DNA of 64,000 nt from Burkholderia diffusa (GTDB taxonomy: Bacteria; Pseudomonadota; Gammaproteobacteria; Burkholderiales; Burkholderiaceae). The translations under genes were made by a program, and so were the position numbers. Where the stretch lies: contig NZ_CABVPN010000001.1 of NCBI RefSeq assembly GCF_902499115.1, positions 62,001 to 126,000 of the forward strand, written 5' to 3'. Under the pieces are notes generated by a model. That model ran no database searches. It was not told the DNA's origin and saw only the letters and a program-made list of their open reading frames with translations. Positions 36,220-45,223 of this stretch are shown piece by piece. Within the stretch, counting starts at the first letter, position 1, and each line of letters starts with the position of its first letter.

Positions 36220-37089
36220 TCAGTCGTCGATCGAGAAATCGTCGCCGACCTTCAGCAACTTCACGATGGTCGAGCTCGAGAAGCCGCGCGCGGCAAGGAA
36301 GCGCGCCTGCTTCGCGCGCTCGGCGGGCGTTTGCGGCAGTGCACCGAATTTCTTGCGCCAGACGGCCTGCGCGCGTGCCCACTCGGTCTCGCGCAATTGC
36401 GCGTTCACTTCCTCGACGAGACTGTCGCCAACCGCATGACGCTTCAGTTCGCTGACGATGCGCGCGACGCCGACGCGCGATGCGCGGCGATGCACGAGGC
36501 TCTCGGCAAAGCGTGCGTCGGACAGCCAGCCTTCCTTTTCCAGTGCATCGAGCACCGGCTCGACGGATTCGTCCTCACCGACGTACGGCGCGAGCTTGCG
36601 CGCGAGTTCGGCCCGGCTGTACTCGCGCCGGGACAAATAGCCGAGCGCGCGGCCCTTCAGCGAACGCGGCGGTTTCGACGACTTGCGCTCGGTGGCACCG
36701 GATTCGTCGCCGGAAGCAGCGTCGGCTGAACCGCCGGACGCACGGCGCGTGCGACGCGGATGCTGGCTGCTGCGCGTATACACATCTTCCTTGACCGACG
36801 CAGACACATCAGCCGCGCGCTCGCCCGGAAAGTTGACACCGGACACGCGACGGCGCGACCGGTCGTGCGCGTCGAACGATTCGTCGTCGTCGAATGGATC
36901 GACCGGTACGGTCATCTCAAACGAAACGAGGGCATCCTCGGATGCCCTCGTCGCGGTACGGCTCGCGGCATGACTGCCCGCTCTCCGCCGGTTGGCCCCC
37001 GAGGATTCGGCTTGCCGGCCGGAGCGACCCGCCGTGTCGGACGCGTCGCTCGGTTCCGGTTCGCCAGCCTGACCTCGGCGCCCGACCAT
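36220..37089 (-). CDS. recX: RecX regulatory protein with long N-terminal extension
   Basis: RecX binds RecA filaments and restrains recombination. The three-helix-repeat RecX domain lies at residues about 140-280 (GRALGYLSRREYSRAELARKL, VLDALEKEGWLSDARFAESLV, and the third repeat). About 140 Ser/Arg/Asp-rich, probably disordered residues precede it, roughly doubling the usual size of about 150. The start ATG shares one base with the recA stop (TGATG), implying reinitiation after RecA. A start within the extension (MTVPVDPFDDD) is possible. Confidence 0.88.
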   Translation of the reverse strand: MVGRRGQAGEPEPSDASDTAGRSGRQAESSGANRRRAGSHAASRTATRASEDALVSFEMTVPVDPFDDDESFDAHDRSRRRVSGVNFPGERAADVSASVKEDVYTRSSQHPRRTRRASGGSADAASGDESGATERKSSKPPRSLKGRALGYLSRREYSRAELARKLAPYVGEDESVEPVLDALEKEGWLSDARFAESLVHRRASRVGVARIVSELKRHAVGDSLVEEVNAQLRETEWARAQAVWRKKFGALPQTPAERAKQARFLAARGFSSSTIVKLLKVGDDFSIDD

Positions 37090-38162
37090 CACTCTTCTTC
37101 GTCCATCGCCTCGGCTTCGTCGACCCTTGCACCATCGGGCATGGCGGCAACGCCGAGCGATTCGCGAATGCGGTTTTCGATCTCGCGCGCGATTTCCGGA
37201 TTCTCGCGCAGGAATTCACGCGCGTTGTCCTTGCCCTGGCCGATCTTCTCGCCGTTGTAGCTGTACCAGGCACCCGCCTTGTCGACGATCTTCGCCTGCA
37301 CGCCGAGATCGATGATCTCGCCCTGACGCGAAATGCCTTCGCCGTACAGGATGTCGAAGATCGCTTCGCGGAACGGCGGCGACACCTTGTTCTTGACGAC
37401 CTTCACGCGGGTTTCGTTGCCGATCACCTCGTCGTTCTTCTTGATCGAACCGATGCGGCGGATATCCAGACGCACCGACGAATAGAACTTGAGCGCGTTG
37501 CCGCCCGTCGTGGTTTCCGGGTTGCCGAACATCACGCCGATCTTCATCCGGATCTGGTTGATGAAGATCACGAGGCAGTTCGTGCGCTTGATCGTGCCCG
37601 TCAGCTTGCGCAGTGCCTGCGACATCAGGCGAGCCTGCAGGCCCGGCAGCGAATCGCCCATCTCGCCTTCGATTTCGGCCTTCGGCACGAGCGCCGCGAC
37701 CGAGTCGATGACGATCATGTCGATCGAGCCCGAGCGCACCAGCGCGTCGGTGATTTCAAGCGCCTGCTCGCCGGTGTCCGGCTGCGAGATCAGCAGCTCC
37801 GGCACGTTCACGCCGAGCTTCGCTGCATATTGAACGTCGAGCGCGTGCTCGGCGTCGATGAAGGCTGCCGTGCCGCCCAGCTTCTGCAGTTCGGCGATGA
37901 CCTGCAGCGTGAGCGTGGTTTTACCGGACGATTCCGGACCGTAGATCTCGACCACCCGACCGCGCGGCAGACCGCCGACGCCGAGTGCGATATCGAGACC
38001 CAGCGAGCCCGTGGAGACGACCTGGATGTCTTCGGCCGCTTCGCCGTCGCCCATCCGCATGATCGACCCCTTGCCGAACTGCTTCTCGATCTGCGCGAGC
38101 GCGGCCGCCAGCGCCTTGCTCTTCTCGGCGGTCATCCCGGAGCCCTTCTTGCTATCTTCCAT
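37089..38162 (-). CDS. recA: Recombinase RecA
   Basis: ATP-dependent strand exchange and the coprotease for LexA. The 357-residue protein has the Walker A segment GPESSGKTTL, the MAW-like FIDAEHALD, Walker B VIDSVAALVPKAEIEG, L1 and L2 loops and an acidic C-terminus EAMDEEE. A perfect SOS box lies 77 bp upstream of the start. recX overlaps the stop codon by one base, so the pair is one SOS-inducible operon. Confidence 0.99.
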   Translation of the reverse strand: MEDSKKGSGMTAEKSKALAAALAQIEKQFGKGSIMRMGDGEAAEDIQVVSTGSLGLDIALGVGGLPRGRVVEIYGPESSGKTTLTLQVIAELQKLGGTAAFIDAEHALDVQYAAKLGVNVPELLISQPDTGEQALEITDALVRSGSIDMIVIDSVAALVPKAEIEGEMGDSLPGLQARLMSQALRKLTGTIKRTNCLVIFINQIRMKIGVMFGNPETTTGGNALKFYSSVRLDIRRIGSIKKNDEVIGNETRVKVVKNKVSPPFREAIFDILYGEGISRQGEIIDLGVQAKIVDKAGAWYSYNGEKIGQGKDNAREFLRENPEIAREIENRIRESLGVAAMPDGARVDEAEAMDEEE

Positions 38163-38238
38163 GAATCGTCCTTTGCTATGATGAGCAGCGTCTGTCAGAG
38201 GCGCGCCCGCTTTCAAGCGCTGCCCACGAATGCAGACA

Positions 38239-38254
38239 CTGTATAAAAAAACAG
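38239..38254 (-). promoter_or_regulatory. LexA (SOS) box upstream of recA
   Basis: CTGT-N8-ACAG with the AT-only spacer ATAAAAAA, a perfect match to the proteobacterial LexA consensus; the flanking bases extend the symmetry to ACACTGT/ACAGTGT. It lies upstream of recA and also between recA and the divergent response-regulator gene. Confidence 0.93.
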
Positions 38255-38352
38255 TGTTTTATGCAAGCCCGCAATGCAGGCTGCGTTGTACACGGATAAC
38301 TTCGGAGACAGCCGCGCCGGCGCGAACGCCCCGCCGGCCATCGGTCAGCAAC

Positions 38353-39081
38353 ATGCGAATTCTCATCGCCGAAGACGACAGCATACTCGCGGACGGCCTC
38401 ACCCGGTCACTCCGCCAATCGGGCTATGCCGTCGACCACGTGAAGAGCGGCGTCGAGGCCGATACCGCGCTGTCGATGCAGTCCTTCGACCTGCTGATCC
38501 TCGATCTCGGGCTGCCCAAGATGTCCGGGCTCGACGTGCTCAAGCGCCTGCGCGCGCGCAATTCCAATCTCCCCGTGCTGATCCTGACCGCCGCCGACAG
38601 CGTCGACGAGCGCGTGAAGGGGCTCGACCTCGGCGCGGACGACTACATGGCCAAGCCGTTCGCGCTCAACGAGCTCGAGGCGCGCGTGCGCGCGCTGACC
38701 CGGCGCGGCGCGGGCGGCGGCCCGACCGTCGTGCGCCACGGCTCGCTCGCGTTCGACCAGGTCGGCCGCATCGCCTATGCGAACGACCGCGTGCTCGATC
38801 TGTCCGCGCGCGAGCTCGGGCTGCTCGAAGTGCTGCTGCAGCGCATCGGCCGGCTCGTGTCGAAGGAGCAGCTCGTCGACCATCTGTGCGAATGGGGCGA
38901 GGAAGTCAGCAACAACGCGATCGAAGTGTACGTGCACCGGCTGCGCAAGAAGATCGAGCCGAGCGGTGTGCGGATTTCCACCGTGCGCGGCCTCGGCTAC
39001 TGCCTCGAGAAAGTCGCGCCCGCGGCGCCGGCCGACTCGGCCGCGCCCCAGTCCGCGGCGGCCGGCACGCCGCTGCGCTGA
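38353..39081 (+). CDS. OmpR-family response regulator
   Basis: A 242-residue transcription factor: CheY-like receiver at residues 1-115 (RILIAEDDS, phospho-acceptor Asp51 in LLILDLGLP, LILTAADSVDER, MAKPFAL), a winged-helix DNA-binding domain at about 130-225 (LDLSARELGLLEVLLQRIG, VYVHRLRKKIEPSGVRISTVRGLGY) and an Ala/Pro-rich tail. It is encoded 17 bp ahead of its sensor kinase. The pair resembles QseBC or TctDE. It shares its upstream region, including the SOS box, with recA. Confidence 0.94.
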   Translation: MRILIAEDDSILADGLTRSLRQSGYAVDHVKSGVEADTALSMQSFDLLILDLGLPKMSGLDVLKRLRARNSNLPVLILTAADSVDERVKGLDLGADDYMAKPFALNELEARVRALTRRGAGGGPTVVRHGSLAFDQVGRIAYANDRVLDLSARELGLLEVLLQRIGRLVSKEQLVDHLCEWGEEVSNNAIEVYVHRLRKKIEPSGVRISTVRGLGYCLEKVAPAAPADSAAPQSAAAGTPLR

Positions 39082-39098
39082 CCCCGGCCGTCGCCGCG

Positions 39099-40652
39099 AT
39101 GGCCACGCCGGCCCATTCCCGCCATCCGACCGGCGATCAGCCGTCCGCCGCCGACGTCGCGCGCGACGCGCGCTACGAGAACCCGTTCGCGCCGCCCGAC
39201 GAAACCGACACGTCCGAGGCCGCGCGTCCGCGCTCGCTGTTCGGCGAAATCCTCGACTGGATGCTCGCGCCGCTCCTGCTGCTGTGGCCGATGAGCATCG
39301 CCGTCACCTATCTCGTCGCGAAGACGATCGCGAACGGCCCGTTCGACCGCGCGCTCGAGACCAACGCGTACGTGCTCGCGCGGCAGATCCATCCGGTCAA
39401 TGGCGTCGCCGAGCTGACGCTGCCGCAGCAGACGCGCGACTTCCTGCGCGCGGACAACGTCGACAGCGTTTACTTCCAGGTGCTGGGCACGCGCGGCGAG
39501 CTGGTCGCGGGCGAGGCCGACATGCCGCTGCCGCGCGACGAGGACCGCCCGCCGCCGGGCGTCGTCGTATTTCGCGACGACCTGCTGCGCGGCAACGACG
39601 TGCGCGTCGCGTATACGACCGTCGCGCTGCCCGAGTCGAACAGCGCGCAGCCCGTGCTCGTGCAGGTCGGCGAGACGCTCGACAAGCGCAACGCGCTCGC
39701 GAACGACATCATCAAGGGCGTGATCCTGCCGCAGTTCGTGATCCTGCCGCTCGCGATCCTGCTCGTCTGGTTCGGGCTGTCGCGAGGGCTCGCGCCGCTC
39801 AACGCGCTGCAGGCGCAGATCCGTGCACGGCGGCCCGACGACCTGTCGCCCGTCGAGGCGCAGCGCGCGCCGCCCGAGATCGAGCCGCTCGTCACGTCGT
39901 TCAACGACCTGCTCGCGCGTCTCGAACAGAGCATGGCGCTGCAGAAGCGCTTCATCGCCGACGCCGCGCACCAGATGAAGACGCCGCTCGCGGGGCTGCG
40001 CACCCAAGCCGAGTTCGCGTTGCGCCACCCCGTGCCGCCCGACGTGCAGCGTTCGCTCGAACAGATCGCGACGAGCTCCGAGCAGGCCGGGCGACTCGTC
40101 ACGCAACTGCTCGCGCTCGCGCGCGCCGAGAACCGCGCGAGCGGGCTGACGTTCGAGCCGGTCGAGATCGCCGCGCTGGCACGCCGCACGGTGCGCGACT
40201 GGGTGCAGGCCGCGCTCGCGAAGCGCATGGACCTCGGCTACGAAGGTCCGGAGGACGACGCGCCGCTCGAGGTCGACGGCAATCCCGTGATGCTGCGCGA
40301 GATGCTCGGCAACCTGGTCGACAACGCAATCCGCTACACGCCCGAAGGCGGCCGCATCACCGTGCGCGTGCGGGCCGAGCGTGCGGCGCGACGTGTGCAT
40401 CTCGAAGTCGAGGACACCGGGCCCGGCATCCCGGCCACGGAACGCGACCGCGTGGTCGAACGCTTCTACCGGATCCTCGGCCGCGAAGGCGACGGCAGCG
40501 GGCTCGGACTTGCGATCGTGCGCGAGATCGCCGCCCAGCACGGCGGCACGCTGACGCTCGACGATCACGTATACCAAAACGCACCTCGCCTCGCGGGCAC
40601 GCTCGTGCGCATCAGCCTGCCGCTGTCGGACACCGCGCCGGACCAATCCTGA
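39099..40652 (+). CDS. Sensor histidine kinase (TctE/QseC-like, 2CSK_N domain)
   Basis: A 517-residue inner-membrane kinase. After an N-terminal cytoplasmic stretch come one helix (WMLAPLLLLWPMSIAVTYLV), a periplasmic 2CSK_N sensor of about 130 residues, a second helix (VILPQFVILPLAILLVW) and a HAMP-like region. The H-box has phospho-His291 in ADAAHQMKTPLAGL. The catalytic domain shows LVDNAIRYTP (N-box), EDTGPGIP (G1) and GDGSGLGLAI (G2). The 2CSK_N domain is typical of kinases controlling carboxylate uptake; the symporter gene downstream fits that. Confidence 0.93.
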   Translation: MATPAHSRHPTGDQPSAADVARDARYENPFAPPDETDTSEAARPRSLFGEILDWMLAPLLLLWPMSIAVTYLVAKTIANGPFDRALETNAYVLARQIHPVNGVAELTLPQQTRDFLRADNVDSVYFQVLGTRGELVAGEADMPLPRDEDRPPPGVVVFRDDLLRGNDVRVAYTTVALPESNSAQPVLVQVGETLDKRNALANDIIKGVILPQFVILPLAILLVWFGLSRGLAPLNALQAQIRARRPDDLSPVEAQRAPPEIEPLVTSFNDLLARLEQSMALQKRFIADAAHQMKTPLAGLRTQAEFALRHPVPPDVQRSLEQIATSSEQAGRLVTQLLALARAENRASGLTFEPVEIAALARRTVRDWVQAALAKRMDLGYEGPEDDAPLEVDGNPVMLREMLGNLVDNAIRYTPEGGRITVRVRAERAARRVHLEVEDTGPGIPATERDRVVERFYRILGREGDGSGLGLAIVREIAAQHGGTLTLDDHVYQNAPRLAGTLVRISLPLSDTAPDQS

Positions 40653-40874
40653 TACGCGCGAGTCCGTACCGCGCCGCGATCGCGTCGAAACCCGCGCTTT
40701 ACCACCCGATTGCGACACGATCGGAACGCGAAACGACCGATTCGGCGCGGGTTAACGCGCAGTCGATTTGTGCACGCGAGTCAGTGCGCCGTAAGTTTCC
40801 GTGCCAATAATCGTCGACAGGCCCGCCCACCCAAGGCGGCCGCATATCTATATCAAGAGACTTGGAGACGATTC

Positions 40875-42533
40875 ATGGCAACGTTAGGCGAGCAAATTTC
40901 GCACTCGCCGATGACGGGCGAAGAGAAGAAGGTGATCTTCGCGTCGTCGCTCGGCACCGTGTTCGAGTGGTACGACTTTTACCTGGCCGGATCACTCGCG
41001 GCCTACATCAGCAAGAGCTTCTTCTCCGGGGTCAATCCGACCGCCGCATTCATCTTCACGCTGCTCGGCTTCGCGGCGGGCTTCGCCGTGCGTCCGTTCG
41101 GCGCGATCGTGTTCGGCCGACTCGGCGACCTCGTCGGCCGCAAGCACACGTTCCTCGTGACGATCGTGATCATGGGCATCTCGACCTTCGTGGTCGGCTT
41201 CCTGCCCGGCTACACATCGATCGGCATCGCGGCGCCCGTGATCTTCATCGCGATGCGGCTGCTGCAGGGCCTCGCGCTCGGCGGCGAGTACGGCGGCGCG
41301 GCGACCTACGTCGCCGAGCATGCGCCGGCGAACCGTCGCGGCTTCTATACCGCGTGGATCCAGACGACCGCGACCCTCGGCCTGTTCCTGTCGCTGCTCG
41401 TGATCCTCGGCGTGCGCACGTTCATCGGCGAGGAAGCGTTCGGCAGCTGGGGCTGGCGCGTGCCGTTCGTCGCGTCGATCCTGCTGCTCGCGGTATCGGT
41501 GTGGATCCGGATGCAGCTGAACGAATCGCCGGTGTTCCTGCGCATCAAGGCGGAAGGCAAGACGTCGAAGGCGCCGCTGACCGAAGCGTTCGGCCAGTGG
41601 AAGAACCTGAAGATCGTGATCCTCGCGCTCATCGGCCTGACGGCCGGCCAGGCCGTCGTGTGGTACACCGGCCAGTTCTACGCACTGTTCTTCCTCACGC
41701 AGACGCTGAAGGTCGACGGTGCCAGCGCGAACATCCTGATCGCGATCGCACTCCTGATCGGCACACCGTTCTTCCTGTTCTTCGGTTCGCTGTCGGACAA
41801 GATCGGCCGCAAGCCGATCATCCTCGCGGGCTGCCTGATCGCGGCGCTCACCTACTTCCCGCTGTTCAAGGCGCTCACGCACTACGCGAACCCGCAGCTC
41901 GAACTCGCGACGCAGAAGGCGCCGATCACGGTCGTCGCCGATCCGGCCACCTGCTCGTTCCAGTTCAACCCGGTGGGCACGTCGAAGTTCACGAGCTCGT
42001 GCGACATCGCGAAGAGCGCGCTCGCCAAGGCCGGCCTGAACTACGAGAACGTCGCGGCTCCGGCCGGTACGCTGGCCGAAATCAAGGTCGGCGATACGGT
42101 GATCCAGACCTACGACGGCAAGGCGGCCGACACGAAGGCGCAGGGCGCGGCGTTCGACAAGACGCTCGCGTCAACGCTGAAGGCGGCCGGCTACCCGGCG
42201 AAGGCCGACCCGGCGCAGCTCAACTGGCCGATGACGATCGTGATCCTGACGATCCTCGTGATCTACGTGACGATGGTCTACGGCCCGATCGCCGCGATGC
42301 TGGTCGAGATGTTCCCGACGCGGATCCGCTACACGTCGATGTCGCTGCCCTATCACATCGGCAACGGCTGGTTCGGCGGCTTCCTGCCGGCGACCGCGTT
42401 CGCGATCGTCGCGGCGAAGGGCGACATCTACTCGGGGCTCTGGTATCCGATCGTGATCGCGCTGGCCACGTTCGTGATCGGCCTGCTGTTCGTCAAGGAG
42501 ACGAAGGACTCGAATATCTACGCGCAGGATTGA
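40875..42533 (+). CDS. Metabolite:H+ symporter, MHS family MFS, with large loop insertion
   Basis: A 552-residue major-facilitator transporter of the ProP/ShiA/KgtP type. It has the start helix FASSLGTVFEWYDFYLAGSL, the cytoplasmic signature GRLGDLVGRKHT, RLLQGLALGGEYGGAA and the repeat motif LSDKIGRKP. Between helices that normally sit close together is an insertion of about 110 residues (about 335-448), hydrophilic and carrying a Cys pair (ATCSF and SSCDI), on the periplasmic side by the expected topology. Likely substrates are dicarboxylates, shikimate or osmolytes. A GGAGA ribosome-binding site precedes ATG 40875. Confidence 0.88.
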   Translation: MATLGEQISHSPMTGEEKKVIFASSLGTVFEWYDFYLAGSLAAYISKSFFSGVNPTAAFIFTLLGFAAGFAVRPFGAIVFGRLGDLVGRKHTFLVTIVIMGISTFVVGFLPGYTSIGIAAPVIFIAMRLLQGLALGGEYGGAATYVAEHAPANRRGFYTAWIQTTATLGLFLSLLVILGVRTFIGEEAFGSWGWRVPFVASILLLAVSVWIRMQLNESPVFLRIKAEGKTSKAPLTEAFGQWKNLKIVILALIGLTAGQAVVWYTGQFYALFFLTQTLKVDGASANILIAIALLIGTPFFLFFGSLSDKIGRKPIILAGCLIAALTYFPLFKALTHYANPQLELATQKAPITVVADPATCSFQFNPVGTSKFTSSCDIAKSALAKAGLNYENVAAPAGTLAEIKVGDTVIQTYDGKAADTKAQGAAFDKTLASTLKAAGYPAKADPAQLNWPMTIVILTILVIYVTMVYGPIAAMLVEMFPTRIRYTSMSLPYHIGNGWFGGFLPATAFAIVAAKGDIYSGLWYPIVIALATFVIGLLFVKETKDSNIYAQD

Positions 42534-42542
42534 GGTAGGTCG

Positions 42543-42600
42543 GTTGCGGGCGGCATCCCCGCCCGCAATCGGTGCCGGCGCCGGCACCGGCACTTTTTTT
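42543..42600 (+). terminator. Tandem terminator hairpins after the symporter gene
   Basis: First hairpin: TTGCGGGCGG with CCGCCCGCAA (42543-42568). Second: the GGTGCCGGCGCCGGCACC palindrome (42571-42588), followed by a seven-T run. Together they isolate the tRNA gene. Confidence 0.9.
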
Positions 42601-42620
42601 CAGGAAAGTGAAAAAAGGTG

Positions 42621-42649
42621 TTGACAGCCCGGCGGCACATCTGCATAAT
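42621..42649 (+). promoter_or_regulatory. Sigma-70 promoter of the tRNA-Met gene
   Basis: A consensus TTGACA (42621-42626) and CATAAT (42644-42649) with a 17-nt spacer; the tRNA 5' end follows 11 nt after the -10 box. Confidence 0.88.
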
Positions 42650-42659
42650 TCAATTCTTC

Positions 42660-42740
<81 letters not shown>

Positions 42741-42743
42741 TGG

Positions 42744-42776
42744 AAGCCCGGTAGATCCTTGATCTACCGGGCTTTT
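42744..42776 (+). terminator. Island-borne terminator just after the tRNA
   Basis: AAGCCCGGTAGATC pairs with GATCTACCGGGCTT around a CTT loop, followed by T's. It probably ends the tRNA-Met transcript now that the chromosomal terminator (51969-52004) has been moved away by the island. Confidence 0.92.
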
Positions 42777-42880
42777 TCAGTTCCGGTCCCGCTGGTTCGC
42801 TACGAGCCGATTTCTTTTACGATCCTCTCGCAGTGCAATTTCGGTGCAATACGCGGTGCAGACCTCAAGGAAGGAGCACC

Positions 42881-43930
42881 ATGGCAGCACTGACAAAGAC
42901 CCCCTCTGGTACCTGGAAAGCGACCATCCGGCGCGTTGGCTGGCCGACGACCGCCAAGACGTTTCGCACGAAGCGCGATGCCGAGGATTGGGCTCGACGC
43001 ACCGAGGACGAGATGGTACGAGGCGTGTTCATCCAGCGCGCACCGTCCGAGAAGACCACGGTTGCCGACGCGCTCGACCGATACGAGCGCGAAATCGTCC
43101 CTACCAAGAAAGCCAGCACGCAGCGCAGGGAAGGTGCGCGCATCCGTGAGCTGAAGGCCCACTTCGGGAAATATTCGCTTGCCGCTGTCACCCCCGACCT
43201 CGTGGCCCGCTATCGCGACGATCGACTGGCCCAAGGTAAGGCAAACAACACGGTCCGCCTTGAGCTCGCCCTGCTCGGCCACCTATTCAACGTGGCGATC
43301 AAGGAATGGCATATCGGGCTAATCTTTAACCCTGTTGCCAACATCCGTAAGCCCAGCCCCGGCGAGGGCCGAAATCGGCGCCTGTCCGGACGCGAGCAAG
43401 CGACGCTACTCACAGTCGTCGACGGGCACTCAAATCCGATGCTGGGCTGGATCGTGCGCCTGGCGATAGAAACCGGCATGCGTCAGTCCGAGATACTTGG
43501 ACTGCGCCGCGGCCAGGTCGATCTGGACCGGCGTGTCGTACGCCTAACGGACACCAAGAACAACGCAGCCCGCACGGTGCCATTGACCAGGCTCGCCGCA
43601 GCGGTCCTGCAAAACGCCCTCGCCAATCCCGTCAGACCGATCGACACTGATCTCGTGTTTTTCGGCGAGCCGGGCCGCGACGGAAAGCGGCGCGCATATC
43701 AGTTCACCAAGATCTGGAACGGACTTAAAAAACGCACCGGGCTGGTGGATTTCCGCTTCCATGATCTACGGCACGAGGCCGTCAGCCGCCTAGTCGAGGC
43801 TGGGCTCACTGATCAGGAAGTGGCTTCGATCAGCGGGCACAAATCGATGCAGATGCTGCGACGGTACACCCACCTCCGTGCGGAAGACCTCGTCAGTAAG
43901 CTAGATGCCCTTGCGTCTCCCGAACGGTAA
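42881..43930 (+). CDS. int: Tyrosine recombinase/integrase of the tRNA-Met island
   Basis: A 349-residue integrase next to attL. Its catalytic residues are visible: Arg201 (GMRQSEI), H294-DLR-H298 with Arg297, His320 (GHKS) and nucleophile Tyr329 (RYTHL). The N-terminus carries an arm-binding AP2-like segment (GTWKATIRRVG) and a SAM-like core-binding domain. An AAGGAG ribosome-binding site sets ATG 42881; 16 more upstream codons are open. It should catalyse excision at 42690/51916. Confidence 0.95.
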   Translation: MAALTKTPSGTWKATIRRVGWPTTAKTFRTKRDAEDWARRTEDEMVRGVFIQRAPSEKTTVADALDRYEREIVPTKKASTQRREGARIRELKAHFGKYSLAAVTPDLVARYRDDRLAQGKANNTVRLELALLGHLFNVAIKEWHIGLIFNPVANIRKPSPGEGRNRRLSGREQATLLTVVDGHSNPMLGWIVRLAIETGMRQSEILGLRRGQVDLDRRVVRLTDTKNNAARTVPLTRLAAAVLQNALANPVRPIDTDLVFFGEPGRDGKRRAYQFTKIWNGLKKRTGLVDFRFHDLRHEAVSRLVEAGLTDQEVASISGHKSMQMLRRYTHLRAEDLVSKLDALASPER

Positions 43931-44881
43931 ATCCCATAGACTCGCCAGCATGGCCGAGTGATCATCTTCGCTCGGCCTGTATAGAAACGGATTGCTCGCA
44001 TAGACCACGGCGAAGAACTCGGGGTCGTCCCCGTGCATCGCCTCAAGGAATTTTCGATACTCGGGATACACGACCAGGTTCGCCCGCTCCCGGTTCATAA
44101 AATGCTCTCGCAGATCACCCCAAATCTGGACGATTTGTAGCCACGGCGACCATTCCACTAATGCGAGCCAGAGGAGCAAATGAATTGAAACGGCGGTCTG
44201 GAAATCTCCGCGCATAGCATCCCACTGAAGCCTATAAAGGACGATCGCTCGACCAAGATCCTCGGCTTCGATCCGCACGCCCGCTCGTGAATTCGACCAC
44301 AGCTTCATCTCAAGATCGCCAACTACGTCGCCGAATTCCTCCCCCTCCCCCCAAGCGACGCCATCATCACACCCAGCATAGATATCCCACAGTGCGGAGT
44401 GGTCGTCGTTGCACCCCCAAAGGGCTCGCCACAAATGACCAGGTCCGAACTCGAACAGATCATAAGCACTCTGGTGCCGCCCCGACGCTGAGGGATAAAA
44501 CAACTCGACGTCTCGCCTTCTTCGGTCCGGTTCCGGCGGATCATAGAAACGGGAGTCAGGAAAAAGCTCGTGCAGATGATCGATCGATGCTTTCGTCAAG
44601 GTCGCATCACCCGCAAAGTTCTTCGCCCACTTTCCCGACCGAGCAGTCCACCAGGAAACTAGCCGATGCCGCTTCCCCATCGTTCGGTCGAACCATAGTG
44701 CGAATTGATTGGCGTTCCCAACACTCTCTGCCCGCCACGCCAGAGCATGCATCGTGGCAATCGTGCGAATGCGATCACGAAAACGCTCATCGTCAGTTTT
44801 GGTCGGGCGACCGCGCCGCGGCCGCGCCGGATGAAGGCAAACATCCAGCTGATTCTCAATGGTCTTGGCAGCCGTCGGCAT
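43901..44881 (-). CDS. Island protein of unknown function
   Basis: A 326-residue soluble protein, rich in Trp and Asp/Glu. The N-terminus is basic (PARPRRGRPTKTDDERFRDR, AT-hook-like GRP), the rest acidic, with several LWRALWG and WDIY stretches and a helical DALAWRAESVGNANQFALWFDRTMGK. I recognise no family. It converges on the integrase and overlaps its last 30 bp. It may be a DNA-binding island regulator or cargo; the basic N-terminus is the only clue. Confidence 0.65.
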   Translation of the reverse strand: MPTAAKTIENQLDVCLHPARPRRGRPTKTDDERFRDRIRTIATMHALAWRAESVGNANQFALWFDRTMGKRHRLVSWWTARSGKWAKNFAGDATLTKASIDHLHELFPDSRFYDPPEPDRRRRDVELFYPSASGRHQSAYDLFEFGPGHLWRALWGCNDDHSALWDIYAGCDDGVAWGEGEEFGDVVGDLEMKLWSNSRAGVRIEAEDLGRAIVLYRLQWDAMRGDFQTAVSIHLLLWLALVEWSPWLQIVQIWGDLREHFMNRERANLVVYPEYRKFLEAMHGDDPEFFAVVYASNPFLYRPSEDDHSAMLASLWDLPFGRRKGI

Positions 44882-44978
44882 CGTTTGAAGCTGTGCATTT
44901 ATTTTACGAACAAATATACCTCAACCTAGCGAAAACTACAGATACCAACCGTAATTTGTAGATGCCATCGAGCCCCCT

Positions 44979-45215
44979 ATGACAGCCACCCTCGCGACCC
45001 TGAAGGAACGTTATTCCGTCTTGATGACGCTGGACCAACTCGCAGAGATTCTTAACCGTAGTCCGGAAGGGCTCCGCATCAGCCTGAGCACATCACGATC
45101 CAATTGGGCAGAGCACATCAACGCTACTAAGGTTCACATCGGCCGAAGGATCTACTTCCGTACGGAAGCAATTGCCCGATTGATAGACGAGCAGTTCTCC
45201 GTGCAAAAGCCGTGA
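44979..45215 (+). CDS. Small winged-helix-like protein (AlpA/excisionase-like)
   Basis: A 78-residue protein in which MTLDQLAEILNRSPEGLRISLS forms a probable helix-turn-helix, followed by GRRIYFRTEAIARLIDEQF, the beta-wing of AlpA-type excisionase/regulators. Such proteins control excision in integrative elements. It ends 8 bp before the ATG of the next gene (4-nt overlap if GTG 45212 is used), so the two should be cotranscribed. Confidence 0.65.
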   Translation: MTATLATLKERYSVLMTLDQLAEILNRSPEGLRISLSTSRSNWAEHINATKVHIGRRIYFRTEAIARLIDEQFSVQKP

Positions 45216-45223
45216 GACCCGCC

